From: Brassica napus
Lineage: Eukaryota; Streptophyta; Magnoliopsida; Brassicales; Brassicaceae
NCBI RefSeq assembly: GCF_020379485.1
Contig: NC_063452.1
Span: 51,460,439-51,524,438 of the forward strand
Length of the DNA: 64,000 bases
Reading direction: 5' to 3'
Of this stretch, positions 34,926 through 47,263 are shown one piece after another. The notes beneath the pieces were generated by a model that was not told where the DNA came from, made no database searches, and worked only from the letters and a program-made list of their open reading frames with translations. A program made the translations under genes and the position numbers. Each line of letters opens with the position of its first letter. Position 1 is the stretch's first letter.

Positions 34926-35270
34926 GGGGGTTAGAAACGTAAAAAAAATTCGGTTTTTTTGTTTGTTCACAGGGGGCTGGTTGTAATTTCAATAGTCTTT
35001 TAGGTTAGTTGTGCATTTGATTCAAGTTTGAGTTTACTTTTGCATTTGAAATCAAGTTGTGAATCATATTTGATAATTTTTCCTAAAAATATTCTCAAAT
35101 ATGATTTTGTTACTAAGTGCAACTTAGCCTTCAAGTTAGTTATATTTATGTTAAGATTTAACAACAACATAATCATAATGATATTTACTTGTTCAAGTTG
35201 TTATGATTTTTGAAATCTCATATTTGTTAAGTCCTATATTTACTAGGATTTCGTACAATTGTATTTTGAC

Positions 35271-35953
35271 TTATTCTTGGGTTCACCCCTTAGGATGAAC
35301 TTCTAGGTTCACCGACCAATAGGATTGTGTTATTTCATATTCGATATCTTTTAAAAAAGAAAACAAAATATTGTCAAATTAATATTATCTTTTTAAAATT
35401 AAAAGGTAAGAAGAAATAAATAAAAAATAGTACTAATTACAAAAAAAAAAAATTTAACGTCGTCAGCAAAACATTAAACCCTAAATCCTAATTCCTAAAC
35501 CCTAAACCTTTGGGTCAACCCTAAACTCTAGGATAAATCTTAAACTCTAAATCAAAATCACTAAACATCAAAACACTCAAGGGTTTAGGGTTTAGGATTT
35601 AGGGTTTAGAGTTTTAGGGTTTAGTGTTTTTATTTAGAGTTTAGGATTTATCCAATGGTTTAGGGTTTACCCAAGGGTTTAGAGTTTATCCAAGGGTTTA
35701 GGGTTTACCCAAAGGTTTAGGGTTTAGGATTTAGAGTTTGGAGTTTAGGGATTAGGATTTAGGGTTTAGTATTTTGCTGACGATGTTAAAAAAAATAAAT
35801 TTAATTTTTTTTTCTGTAACTACTATTTTTTTATTTTTTTTTATTTTAAAAATATAATATAACTTGCTAATATTTTGTTTCATTTTTTAAAAGATATCGA
35901 ATTTGAAATAATGAAATCCTATTGGTTGGTCCTAGGGGTGAACCCAAGAATAA
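35271..35953. mobile_element. Foldback/MITE-like element with telomere-like core
   Basis: The two ends are long inverted repeats. TTATTCTTGGGTTCACCCC at 35271 matches the complement of 35935-35953. Both arms then share ATTCGATATCTTTTAAAAAA, ACAAAATATT and CGTCAGCAAAA. The centre (35470-35775) holds degenerate CCCTAAA/TTTAGGG repeats in both orientations. It has no coding capacity. The superfamily is unclear, and no TSD is obvious beyond the arms. Confidence 0.7.
35475..35772. repeat. Interstitial telomere-like repeats, inverted
   Basis: CCCTAAA units on the left give way at about 35580 to TTTAGGG units on the right. They are interspersed with GGATTTAG, TCAACCC and CCAAGGGTTTAG variants. They are part of the foldback element, not a chromosome end. 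Confidence 0.85.
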
Positions 35954-36625
35954 CTCATACTTACATATTTCTTGACTGGTTTTAGTTTGTAAAGAACATA
36001 AAGTTATCAGCTCTAAAACTTGATTGAATTGAGCTTTATTAAATCAAAAATATGGCGGAAATAAACTTACCACGTGTTGTTGTTGATGTGATATAGATTG
36101 AAAAGTTAACGACTTCTGTGATTCATGCTTACTCTCTGAAGCGTTAAATTTGAATCAGATTTCGGAAAGTTGTAATACTTGGATTGAACGACTCGCAACA
36201 TGTTATATAGGATGTAATGTTTCAATGAAAGATTGTTTGATTACATTAAAAGAAAACTCATTTCATAAACAGGTACATAGAATCTTATAACTCAAAGTTT
36301 GATATAACCAAATATATTAAACTTCGCAGGTTCAAGAACAACAACTCGTTGTACATTTGACCGAAGTATCAATACTGGAAAGAAGAATAACATATATAGA
36401 ACAACTTGTTCTTCAGGATGTAATGTTTCTCAGAAACATTTTGTTTCTCTATATGCTATCAACTTTCCTTTATTTCGAAATAGACGAATTTGATGTAAGT
36501 TTGGTCGAGATGGTAATGTTTCTGTGAAACATTCTGTAATTGATTTTTCTTCATTTCGAAAAATATAATTTGATGTTAGTTAGGACGATTTTAAAATTTG
36601 AACAATTTAGTCTATATACTTAGTG
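35954..36625. other. Intergenic DNA with GATGTAATGTTTC repeats
   Basis: GATGTAATGTTTC(A/T) occurs at about 36209 and 36416, and GATGGTAATGTTTCTGTGAAA at 36509. Each is followed by a short hairpin (GTTTC..GAAAC) and by TTTATTTCGAAA-like segments. No gene. Confidence 0.55.
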
Positions 36626-36633
36626 GTTAATAG

Positions 36634-36882
36634 CAGGGCCGTGCCTGAATAGAGGCAGATAAAGCCTGTGCTTTGGGGCCAAACAAGATTTATATATTTA
36701 GGGGGCCAATTACAACAAAAAAATTTCATAGCTCTAATGGTATGGACCTCGGGATGCATAGTGGAGGTCCTGAGTTCGATTCTTAAATCTACAACTGTAA
36801 CCATTTTCTTTGTTTTTTTAATTATGAAGGGCCAAAAAAGTTTTTTTTGCTTGTGGACCGAAAATTTTCGGGCTCGGCCCTG
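36634..36882. mobile_element. hAT-type MITE, 249 bp, 8-bp TSD
   Basis: Inverted ends CAGGGCCGTGCCTGAA and, on the minus strand, CAGGGCCGAGCCCGAA. A perfect 8-bp direct repeat GTTAATAG flanks it (36626-36633 and 36883-36890), the hAT TSD length. It has no transposase, so it moves only with a source enzyme. Its centre includes a tRNA-like segment. Confidence 0.92.
36729..36795 (+). other. tRNA-like segment with pol III box motifs inside the hAT MITE
   Basis: TAGCTCTAATGGTATGG resembles an A box and GAGTTCGATTC a B box. Between them GGACCTC..GAGGTCC makes a perfect 7-bp stem like an extended anticodon arm. It does not form a complete cloverleaf, so I do not call a tRNA gene. Confidence 0.5.
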
Positions 36883-37683
36883 GTTAATAGTTAACTAGGT
36901 GTTTTGCCCGCACATGCGGACATAATCATCTTACGAATAATTATTTTATGTCTTATTAATCCAAAAATCAGCATTATATTCTAATTGGTGAACATGTTGA
37001 AGGGAAACAAATTATGGTGAATTCTTTGTTCCTCAAAATTTATACCATTTATGTTAAAATTTTAGTCAAATTATTGAAAGATAGATCCCACTTTTTTCTT
37101 CTAAATTTCCCGTGGAGGAATGATTTTTTTTGTTTTTCAATTTCTCAAATGAAATTTTATTTTTTATTTTTTTCATTATTCTAGTGGTCACCTGCTGAAG
37201 CTATAGTGTTTCACGGATTAAACTTAAACTGGTTTAAAGTAAAAGCATGAAAATTTGTTTTGAACTCAACCAAAAGTTAAGTTATTATTTATGATTTTAA
37301 ATAGTTAAATGAAACATCAAATTATTTATATATGTCAAAAAAACGTTCATCAAACTATGTACTTATTATTGTGTTAAATTTTTTAAAACACTCATATATT
37401 AGAAATAGTTTAGAAAATATCTTTATATAAATATTTTTGTTTGACTAATATTTAATTATAAACTATTTTATATCTTAGTTTTTTAACTTTATAATAAAAA
37501 AATATTGTTTTCAGATAGCAATACAATATATATAAAAATTCTCTTAGTTTTTAAATATATTTTCACAATTTTATTATCTTAGTTTATAATTAATTATTTA
37601 ATATAACATATAAATTTAATATTATTAAAATAAAATGCGTGTTTTATTTTATATAAAATCACTACAAGAAAACAACAAGGATA

Positions 37684-38130
37684 CTGAGGGAAAAAATCGT
37701 CGGAATTTCGTCGGAATAACGTTATTCCGACGACATACCGACGAAACAAGTCCTCAGAAATAATTCCTCGGAATTTCTTCTTTCCTCGGAAATCCCTCGA
37801 AATTTTCCGACGGAATTCCAAGGAAACAAATTTCCGAGGAAATTCCGAGGATCACTAGTTTGTCGGAAATCTCTTCGGAATATACCGAGGGAGAACTTCA
37901 TCGGGATATTTCCTCGGAAGTTCATCGATCGATGCGTTTTTGGACATATATCCATCGATCGATCGGAATATACCGAGGGACATCTTCCTCGGAATATTCC
38001 GAGGAACATGTCCCTCGGTATATTCCGAAGAAGATGTCCCTCGGTATATTACGAACGTTTTTTTATAAACAGATCGATCGATGGATATATGTCCAAAAAC
38101 GAATCGATCGATCGAGTAAAAAATATAATT
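37684..38130. repeat. Left subterminal repeats of the CACTA
   Basis: Dense CCTCGGAAT and ATTCCGAGG words in both orientations, followed by ATCGATCGATCG and GGACATATATCCATCGATCG segments. CACTA subterminal repeats bind the element's TnpA-type protein in known systems; binding here is inferred. Confidence 0.85.
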
Positions 38131-38294
38131 AATTTCCGCGGAATGTAAAAAATATTAATTTTTTTAAAAAAATAAAATTTTTGAAATTTAAATTCGAAAA
38201 TATAAAATTAAAATTAAAATTGAAATCATATTAATTAATATTCAAAGTTTCACAAATAAAAATAAAACATTCCGAGTTTTTGGAAAAACAAAAA

Positions 38295-40480
<2,186 letters not shown>

Positions 40481-41080
40481 TCCGACGGAATTCCGTCGGA
40501 ATTCTAATTTCAATTTTTGCGAAATATTTGCCCGGTAAAATGAAAATATTCCGAGGAAATTCCGACGGATAGTAAAATATCCGTCGGAATTTCCTCGGAA
40601 TATTCCGGGGAAATACCGAGGAACTAGTGTTTGGGGTTTCAAAACATCAATTTTTTTTTGCCGTATTTCATTTCTTATACAATTGTAATGCATACCATTG
40701 AGGATTCTTTGTATAGATGAGCATAAACCATGAAATAACAAATTTCAAAACTAATTGAAAGTATTCCCTTTACCGTTCATTAAAAGGTATAAGTGTTTCT
40801 TTTATGTTGTGGGATTTCGTTCATACAATCGGAAAAGTGTTAATTATAGGGTAAGGAACAAATTTTTGACTTCATAATGAATGTAAGACACTTAATAATG
40901 GTTATATAGGTGTTATTCAAACCGCAAAACGTTGTTTTCGGTTTAAAAACCCTATTTCCTCGGAATTTCCTCGGATTATTCCGAGGGAATTCTGAGGAAA
41001 CCTTCTTCTTCCTCGGAATTCCGTCGGAATATTCCGAGGAAATTCCGAGGAACTAGTGTTTGGGGTTTCAATACGTCAAT
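40481..41080. other. CACTA interior with CCTCGG repeats
   Basis: Two further clusters of CCTCGGAAT/ATTCCGAGG words (40481-40625 and 40955-41060) share the phrase GAGGAACTAGTGTTTGGGG. The interval between them is AT-rich and non-coding. Confidence 0.65.
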
Positions 41081-41545
41081 TTTTTTTATAAACGGATCGA
41101 TCGATGTATATATATCCAAAAACGCATCGATCGATCACTAAGATGGACCAAAACGTAACAATGTGATCGATCGATTAGATTATCCCATCGATCGATCGAG
41201 AATCTCAAGCGTTCCTCGGAATGTCCTCGGAAAATCTCGTAGGTTTTTTTATAAACGGATCGATCGATGTATATATATCAAACAACGCATCGATTGATCA
41301 CTAAGATGGACCAAAGTGTAACAATGTGATCGATCGATTAGATTATCCCATCGATCGATCGATAATTTCAAGTGTTCCTCGGAATGTCCTCGGAAAATCT
41401 TGTAAGTTTTTTTATAAACGGATCGATCGATGGATATATGTCCGGAAACGCATCGATCGATCACTAAGATGGACCAAAGCGTAACAATGTGATCGATCGA
41501 TCCGTATTTGTACAAAAATGCATCGATCGATGCGTGTGCGGGAAA
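41081..41545. repeat. 163-bp tandem repeat, three units, with GATCGATCGAT palindromes
   Basis: TTTTATAAACGGATCGATCG recurs at 41084, 41247 and 41410, a period of 163 bases. Units contain GCATCGATCGATCACTAAGA, TGTGATCGATCGATTAGATT and CCTCGGAATGTCCTCGG. The third unit is incomplete. It lies upstream of the plus-strand gene at 42085. Confidence 0.88.
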
Positions 41546-41738
41546 CAGAAGTATAAGGCAAAACCCGAACTTTTTGGATCAAAAACTCAGAACTCTCATC
41601 CCCTCCGATTTCCCCTATAATTCGACCCCCCCCCCTTTTCTCTCTCTATAATCATCCGATTTGAACAATTTTGGGCTCTATTCCCCTTGATTTTTCGAGC
41701 TCTACCTGATTCCTACACTCGTTTTCACCCTAAGACAG

Positions 41739-42081
41739 GTATACTCCACGAATCTCCACATTCTCAAATCGTGTTCTTGAGCAATTTTTTTGGTTTTGTG
41801 AATTTCTTATTTCCGTGTTGATTCCTTGATCAAATATGCATGAAACAGATGTTTAAACATGAAATAGAACACAATTGTCTGTGATCAACGAGTTTGGAAC
41901 AGGATTTGAGATGATTTAGGGATTGAGAATTTTTTTCAATTTGATTTTTTTTATCACAACTCGATTATGGATTGATGTTCCTTAGCTGAGTCGCTAGTGT
42001 TTACTGAACTCGTGTTAGTATTGCGCTGCTTTGAAAAACATATACTGCATACTCACTTGTTTCAAAGATTCTATTTTGTAG
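41739..42081 (+). other. Probable 5' UTR intron of the ATHILA ORF1-like gene
   Basis: Donor GGTATA at 41738-41743 after CCTAAGACA, and acceptor TTTTGTAG ending at 42081, three bases before the ATG. A CT-rich leader (41600-41735, including a C9 run) precedes it, as in plant promoters and leaders. Confidence 0.6.
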
Positions 42082-42084
42082 AGA

Positions 42085-43533
42085 ATGAAGCGCACGAAAA
42101 CATCAGCAAAGAAGAACACACAAGAAGAGGGTTCGTCTCAGCGAGAGAACCGAATGCCAAAGAAGTGGGATAAGTCTGATACCACCCACTATAACAACAT
42201 GAAGAAGGTAGCCGTTCCAGCTACACAACTAGCATGTCCTGAGACGATGACAATATTGGGAATCAAATCAGACATTGAAGGGCTGTTCCAGAACATGGGC
42301 CTAGGCCAACTATGCAACCTCAACGAACCCAATTATCCGAAGTTGGTACGCCAGTTCATAGCATCCGCATACGTCAGCCATCCCGATGATAGCCATCAGG
42401 AAGGTTTTCTGGCATTCGTAGTGCAGAAAGTATACTTTGAGGTATCTTTCACAGACCTCTGCGGACTATTTGGATTGAGTGCAGTGGAGAGGACATCTGG
42501 TCTTTATTGCACTTCAGAGCTGTTGAACTTCTGGGAAACGATTGGCACAGGGGTTTATAGATCTTCTCAGGCAAAGGAGTCACTTATCCGGAGCCCAGTA
42601 CTGAGATATGCCACACGCCTCATTGGCTCATTGATATACGGGACAACCATAGCCGCATCAGTCACGCAATGGGAGTTGTGCCTCCTGTACCAAGGTGTGA
42701 GGCATTTGCTACCGGCATTTGGAAACTCTACATTCCCACCTGCTACTGCCTTCAACATGGGAGCGGTGCTGGCCGCAAACTTAGCAGGATACAAGGGGAA
42801 AGTAACCAAATCCAAGAACAGTGCATGTGGATTTGGTGCAGTAATTACTCAGATCCTTACACATGTGGGTGTAGACTGCGAGAACCATCAGGTAGCACTG
42901 GACAGATCGAACAACATTGCTTGGAACTACCTGGATGTCATTTCTCTAGTAAGTAAGGAGTTCATAGCTGGTCCCCACTCGAGGATCGATCGGGATGGTC
43001 CTTACGTCTACGTATTCCACGACCGAGCGAAGAAAACACTCTACTGCCACCTGCCTCAGATCGGTCTGACTGCTCTACTTTCAGAGGCTACAGTTGAGTT
43101 CCTACCCCCTGCTACCGCACTAGTAGACAAGCCATCCTTCTTCACGCCAAAATATCAGACCAAAGGCAAGGCCGTGGATGATGAAGAAGGAGAAGATGAG
43201 GCTGCACAAGCCATTCCAGATGATTCACAACCCCATCAGCTACTCCCATCAAACTCCAGCCAGTACAAGCTGCAAGAGCTTCCACCAAACGCCACTTCGC
43301 GCCAGCAACAACATTGGAGAGATCAGAGCATAAAGACAAACAACGACATGCTACACAAGATCTGAGCTGCCATTTCACATATCAGGCCGTGTCGTTGCCA
43401 AAAGGATGATGTAGTTCATCGGGACAACTCTCCATCCAGCTCTGGTTCGGGTTCGAGTGGTACACACAGGGTAAGAAAGAGGTCCAAGAGACCCAAAGAT
43501 GCAGGAACATCTGGAGCAGGAGACGAGGAGTAG
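42085..43533 (+). pseudogene. ATHILA ORF1-like protein gene inside the CACTA, copy 1
   Basis: The ATG at 42085 opens 426 codons to a TGA at 43363-43365. The same frame continues to a TAG at 43531-43533. The duplicate copy has TGG (Trp) at the matching codon, so the TGA is a nonsense change. The N-terminus is basic. The middle matches, from memory, the Arabidopsis retrotransposon ORF-1 (ATHILA) family: PETMTILGIKSDIEGLFQNM, YPKLVRQFIASAYVSHP, YFEVSFTDLCGLFGLS. The C-terminus is acidic, then Ser- and Lys/Arg-rich. Its function is unknown even in Athila elements. It faces the TNP2 gene tail to tail, about 330 bases away. An uncertain family name does not affect the gene call. Confidence 0.6.
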
Positions 43534-43859
43534 GAGCTATCACCGGCCAGTATTGCCATTTGATTTCCGACCGCGCTATTTTATTTTCTTTTCTATTCTA
43601 ACGTTTTATGGTCTTATTTAGGAATCTGCCATAACTTTTTCGGTTAATTTTGAACTTAGTTTTTTTTTATTTTTTTTCTTAATTATGAGTTCGTATTTCT
43701 TTTACATGGTTTCTTCGTTTTATTTGGTTGTGTTTTGAGTAGATTTTAATCCGTATTCAGCTTTGCCTTGCTAGATAAACCAAATAACTAATATCCGAGG
43801 AAAGAGGTTATATCAAGTGTTCCTCGGAATTTCCTCGGTATTTCTTAAAAAAAAAAAAA
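43534..43859. other. Convergent intergenic spacer in the CACTA, copy 1
   Basis: AT-rich, with one CCTCGGAATTTCCTCGG element and an A13 run near 43847. Repeated at 47264-47592 in copy 2 with an A16 run. Confidence 0.6.
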
Positions 43860-46267
43860 TCAATGGTAGTCTGTTTCCGAGTCATCATCACCAGATGAAT
43901 CTGAATCTGGATCTTGGTGAAACTCTCCAATCACTGGTTCATCCTCTACGTGAATGACGTCTTCCTCTCCGAAGTCGGTTAAATCGACTACAAGGCCAAC
44001 TCCAGCTAAATCTTCTGCTGCACTTAAGTTGCCGGATGTGCTTGGTTGTAGTGGGTCTTCCAGCTCAGAACTTCCCTGAACTCGGCCTCTCGGGTTGAGT
44101 CTTGTAACAGTAACCCATGGATCATCTATGTTCCTTACCCGGGGGTACTTGATATAACAAACCTGTAACATTTAGAAAAATTATAAATTAATACACATGA
44201 TGATGAATCATTCTGAATAATTAACATTTAATTACCTGATCGGCCTAAGAAGCAAAAATGAAAGGATCATAATATTGCAGCTTTCGCCTCGAATTTACTG
44301 ATCTAACACCAAATGCATATGTTCTCACACCTCGATCTGGAGTGTTGTCGTGCCAATCACAATAGAAAACAGTACAGTGCAATCCAACCATGCCCAAATA
44401 CTTGATTTCCAAAATCTCATGTATGTGTTCGTAGTATACATCATCTCCTGATGCAGAACAAACGCAAGCATCATAAGTCGTACTTGAACGTCTCCTATTC
44501 TGAGTTGTGAATGCATATCCTCGAGTACAAAATCTCGGATATGACTTCACAACAAAGTTTGGTCCAACGACTATCTCACGTATCCAATCGTCAAAAGTTT
44601 CACCTCTGGCCAAACCAGCAGACACCTATTAATAGCACATATATATATGTTATATCAATAAATGTGAATTAGTATAAATATGTGATAAAATTTATTTTAA
44701 TTTGTTTAAAGCACTCACATAAGTAAACATCCATCCAGTAAATTCTCTCTGCTTCATTTCTTCTAGTTCGTCCTCTGTGGCGTATCTATACTCGAACCGC
44801 TTTTCTGCCATGAAAATCTTGTATATGATGACAATAATGTAATTAATTAAGATTTAAATTTCAACTTGTTAAAATAAAAATTTGTAAGCTCATTTATTTA
44901 CCTCTCATATTGAAGAATGTCTTCGCAGTTGGTGAGCAAATATGTTTGCAAATGACTGCGCTCCTGTTCAGTAAGTCGACGGTTCTTTGGTTTTCCGCTA
45001 TGTAGTCCAACGTCTGTGAAAATGTCTGGAACCGTAACATGATATGTTGCCCGTTCGCCTCTATCATCATGACGAGCAGGTCTTCTGTTTTTGGTCTGAA
45101 CTTCTGCTGGAAAGTAGTACTCGGCAAAGTTTGAAGTTTCTTCATTGATCATCTGTGCGACTATAGAACCTTCCATCCTACTTAAATTTTTCACCATCTT
45201 CTTCAAATGGAACATATACCGCTCATACAGATACATCTATCTATACTGCACAGGACCACCAAGTTCCAATTCTCTTACCAGATGAATAACAAGATGCCCC
45301 ATAACATCCAAAAATGAGGGAGGAAATATCTTCTCAAGGTTGCACTGAATCACGGCTATGTTAGTCTTCAAATTTTCAATACCTTCAAGAGTCACTGATC
45401 TCGTGCATAAATCGCAGAAGAAACCACTTATCCCTGCAATTGCTTCATGAACATTTCGTGCTAATAGTTCCTTGAAGGCGAACGGAAGGAGGCGCTGCAT
45501 CATTACATGGAAATCGTGGCTTTTCAAGCCAGTAAACTTTACTTCCTTTCTGTCGATACAGTTACGCAAATTTGATGCGTAACCGTCTGGAAATTCCACA
45601 TCGTTTGAAATCCAATCAAAGAATGCATCTTTTCCCTCTGCATCATGTCGGTATATGGGAAAAGGAGCCCTACCATTCTCATCAACATGAAGTTCTGAAC
45701 GAGCACATATATCGACTAAATCCAGTCTTGACTTCAAATTATCCTTTGTTTTACCTTGAACATTAAGGATCGTGTTCATGAGATTGTCAAAAAAGTTCTT
45801 CTCAATATGCATGACATCTAAATTATGCTTTAGCAGATGATCCTCCCAGTATGGCAGATCCCAGAAAATATTTTTTTTGTGCCAGTTATGTAGTTCTCCA
45901 ACAGCATCTACCGGAAAACGCTCATGTCCACCGACGTCTGGCGTCCTTTCTGCACCAAAATCTCTTAGTTGTATCTTCAAATCTTTCCCACAAATTTCCG
46001 GAGGTGGACTGTCAAACACCCTCTTGTTCTTCGTAAACAAATTCCTACTCCTACGATATGGATGATCAGGTGGTAGGAATCTCCTGTGACAGTCAAACCA
46101 ACACGTTTTCCTTCCGTGTTTTAGTTGGAAAGCATCAGTGTTATCTTGACAATATGGACATGATAGCCTTCCATGCGTTGTCCATCCAGACAACATACCA
46201 TATGCTAGAAAATCACTTATTGTCCACATTAGTACTGCCCGCATTTGAAAGTTTTCTTTACACGAAA
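43860..46267 (-). pseudogene. TNP2 transposase 3' part, copy 1
   Basis: A minus-strand remnant of the CACTA transposase without its 5' half. 45237-46267 holds TNP2 sequence (AVLMWTISDFLAYGMLSGW, LSCPYCQDNTDAF, LPYWEDHLLKHNLDVMHIEK, GLKSHDFHVMMQRLLPFAF). 44898-45236 is the DUF4218-like part (MYLYERYMFHLKKMVKNL). After an intron, 44245-44635 and 43860-44171 hold the DUF4216-like part, ending in an acidic tail (DPDSDSSGDDDSETDYH). Stops: TAG near 45237-45239 where copy 2 has TGG, and TAG in FIFAS-stop near 44247 where copy 2 has CAG. The upstream half was left behind by the duplication, so this copy has no promoter of its own. Confidence 0.85.
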
Positions 46268-47263
46268 ACGATTGGCACAGGGGTTTATAGATCTTCTCAG
46301 GCAAAGGAGTCACTTATCCGGAGCCCAGTACTGAGATATGCCACACGCCTCATTGGCTCATTACTATACGAGACAACCACAGCCGCATCAGTCACGCAAT
46401 GGGAGTTGTGCCTCCTGTACCAAGCTGTGAGGCATTTGCTACCGGCATTTGGAAACTCTACATTCCCACCTGCTACTGCCTTCAACATGGGAGCGGTGCT
46501 GGCCGCAAACTTAGCAGGATACAAGGGGAAAGTAACCAAATCCAAGAACAGTGCATGTGGATTTGGTGCAGTAATTACTCGGATCCTTACACATGTGGGT
46601 GTAGACTGCGAGAACCATCAGGTAGCACTGGACAGATCGAACAACATTGCTTGGAACTACCTGGATGTCATTTCTCTAGTAAGTAAGGAGTTCATAGCTG
46701 GTCCCCACTCGAGGATCGATCGGGATGGTCCTTACGTCTACGTATTCCAGGACCGAGCGAAGAAAACACTCTACTTCCACCTGCCTCAGATCGGCCTGAC
46801 TGCTCTACTTTCAGAGGCTGCAGTTGAGTTCCTACCCCCTGCTACCGCACTAGTAGACAAGCCATCCTTCTTCACGCCAAAATATCAGACCAAAGGCAAG
46901 GCCGTGGATGATGAAGAAGGAGAAGATGAGGCTGCACAAGCCATTCCAGATGATTCACAACCCCATCAGCTACTCCCATCAGACTCCAGCCAGTACAAGC
47001 TGCAAGAGCTTCCACCGAACGCCACTTCCCGCCAGCAACAACATTGGAGAGATCAGAGCATAAAGAAAAACAACGACATGCTACACAAGATCTGGGCTGC
47101 CATTTCACGTATCAGGCCGTGTCGTTGCCAAAAGGATGATGTAGTTCATCGGGACAACTCTCCATCCAGCTCTGATTCGGGTTCGAGTGGTACACACAGG
47201 GTAAGAAAGAGGTCCAAGAGACCCAAAGATGCAGGAACATCTGGAGCAGGAGACGAGGAGTAG
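46058..47263 (+). pseudogene. Chimeric ORF across the duplication junction (ORF1-like copy 2)
   Basis: An open frame of 401 codons. The first 69 or so codons (46058-46267) are the antisense strand of TNP2 and have no protein meaning. From 46268 it is the ORF1-like sequence from IGTGVYRSSQAKES onward. It lacks the ORF1 N-terminus but keeps the Trp codon that is TGA in copy 1, so it runs to the natural TAG at 47261-47263 (Ser-rich, then RVRKRSKRPKDAGTSG). It has no promoter or leader like that at 41600-42084. It is a structural by-product of the duplication. Confidence 0.75.

Larger units (their letters stand above)
20078..35084 (+). mobile_element. Large MULE with transposase, Ulp1-like gene and palindromic repeats
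   Basis: The core content is a MuDR-type transposase (21529-29803, interrupted) and a DUF1985/Ulp1-like gene on the opposite strand. This pairing is known in plant Ulp1-carrying MULEs. Palindromes of the GACGACTTAC..GTAAGTCGTC family occur only between about 20590 and 34930. Possible ends are GGGATAAAAATATG at 20078 and, on the minus strand at 35084, AGGAAAAATTATCA. Both are followed by similar AAACTCAAA-type sequence. These inverted ends are weak and no convincing 9-bp TSD was seen, so the edges are approximate. A 6-kb LTR retrotransposon (21744-27737) is nested inside. Confidence 0.65.
42538..46267. repeat. Tandem duplication, copy 1 (3730 bp)
   Basis: Starts ACGATTGGCACAGG inside the ORF1-like gene and ends TTTACACGAAA inside the TNP2 gene. 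The offset to copy 2 is 3730 bases at both ends. The start and end share only GAAA, so the junction at 46267/46268 looks like a microhomology join. Confidence 0.95.

Noticed and set aside
35475..35772. A chromosome end or telomere fusion
   Set aside because: The repeats are degenerate, inverted about a centre and enclosed by matching inverted arms, so they belong to a foldback element.
36729..36795. A functional tRNA gene
   Set aside because: A- and B-box-like words and one stem are present, but no complete cloverleaf or acceptor stem can be drawn, and it sits inside a MITE.
42567..42815. Minus-strand 82-codon frame, repeated at 46297-46545, as a conserved antisense protein
   Set aside because: Its apparent conservation comes from the 3.73-kb duplication. 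It is the antisense of the ORF1-like gene.
45572..46065. Plus-strand frames opposite TNP2 as genes
   Set aside because: Antisense to the TNP2 core. The same frames recur in copy 2 only because of the duplication.
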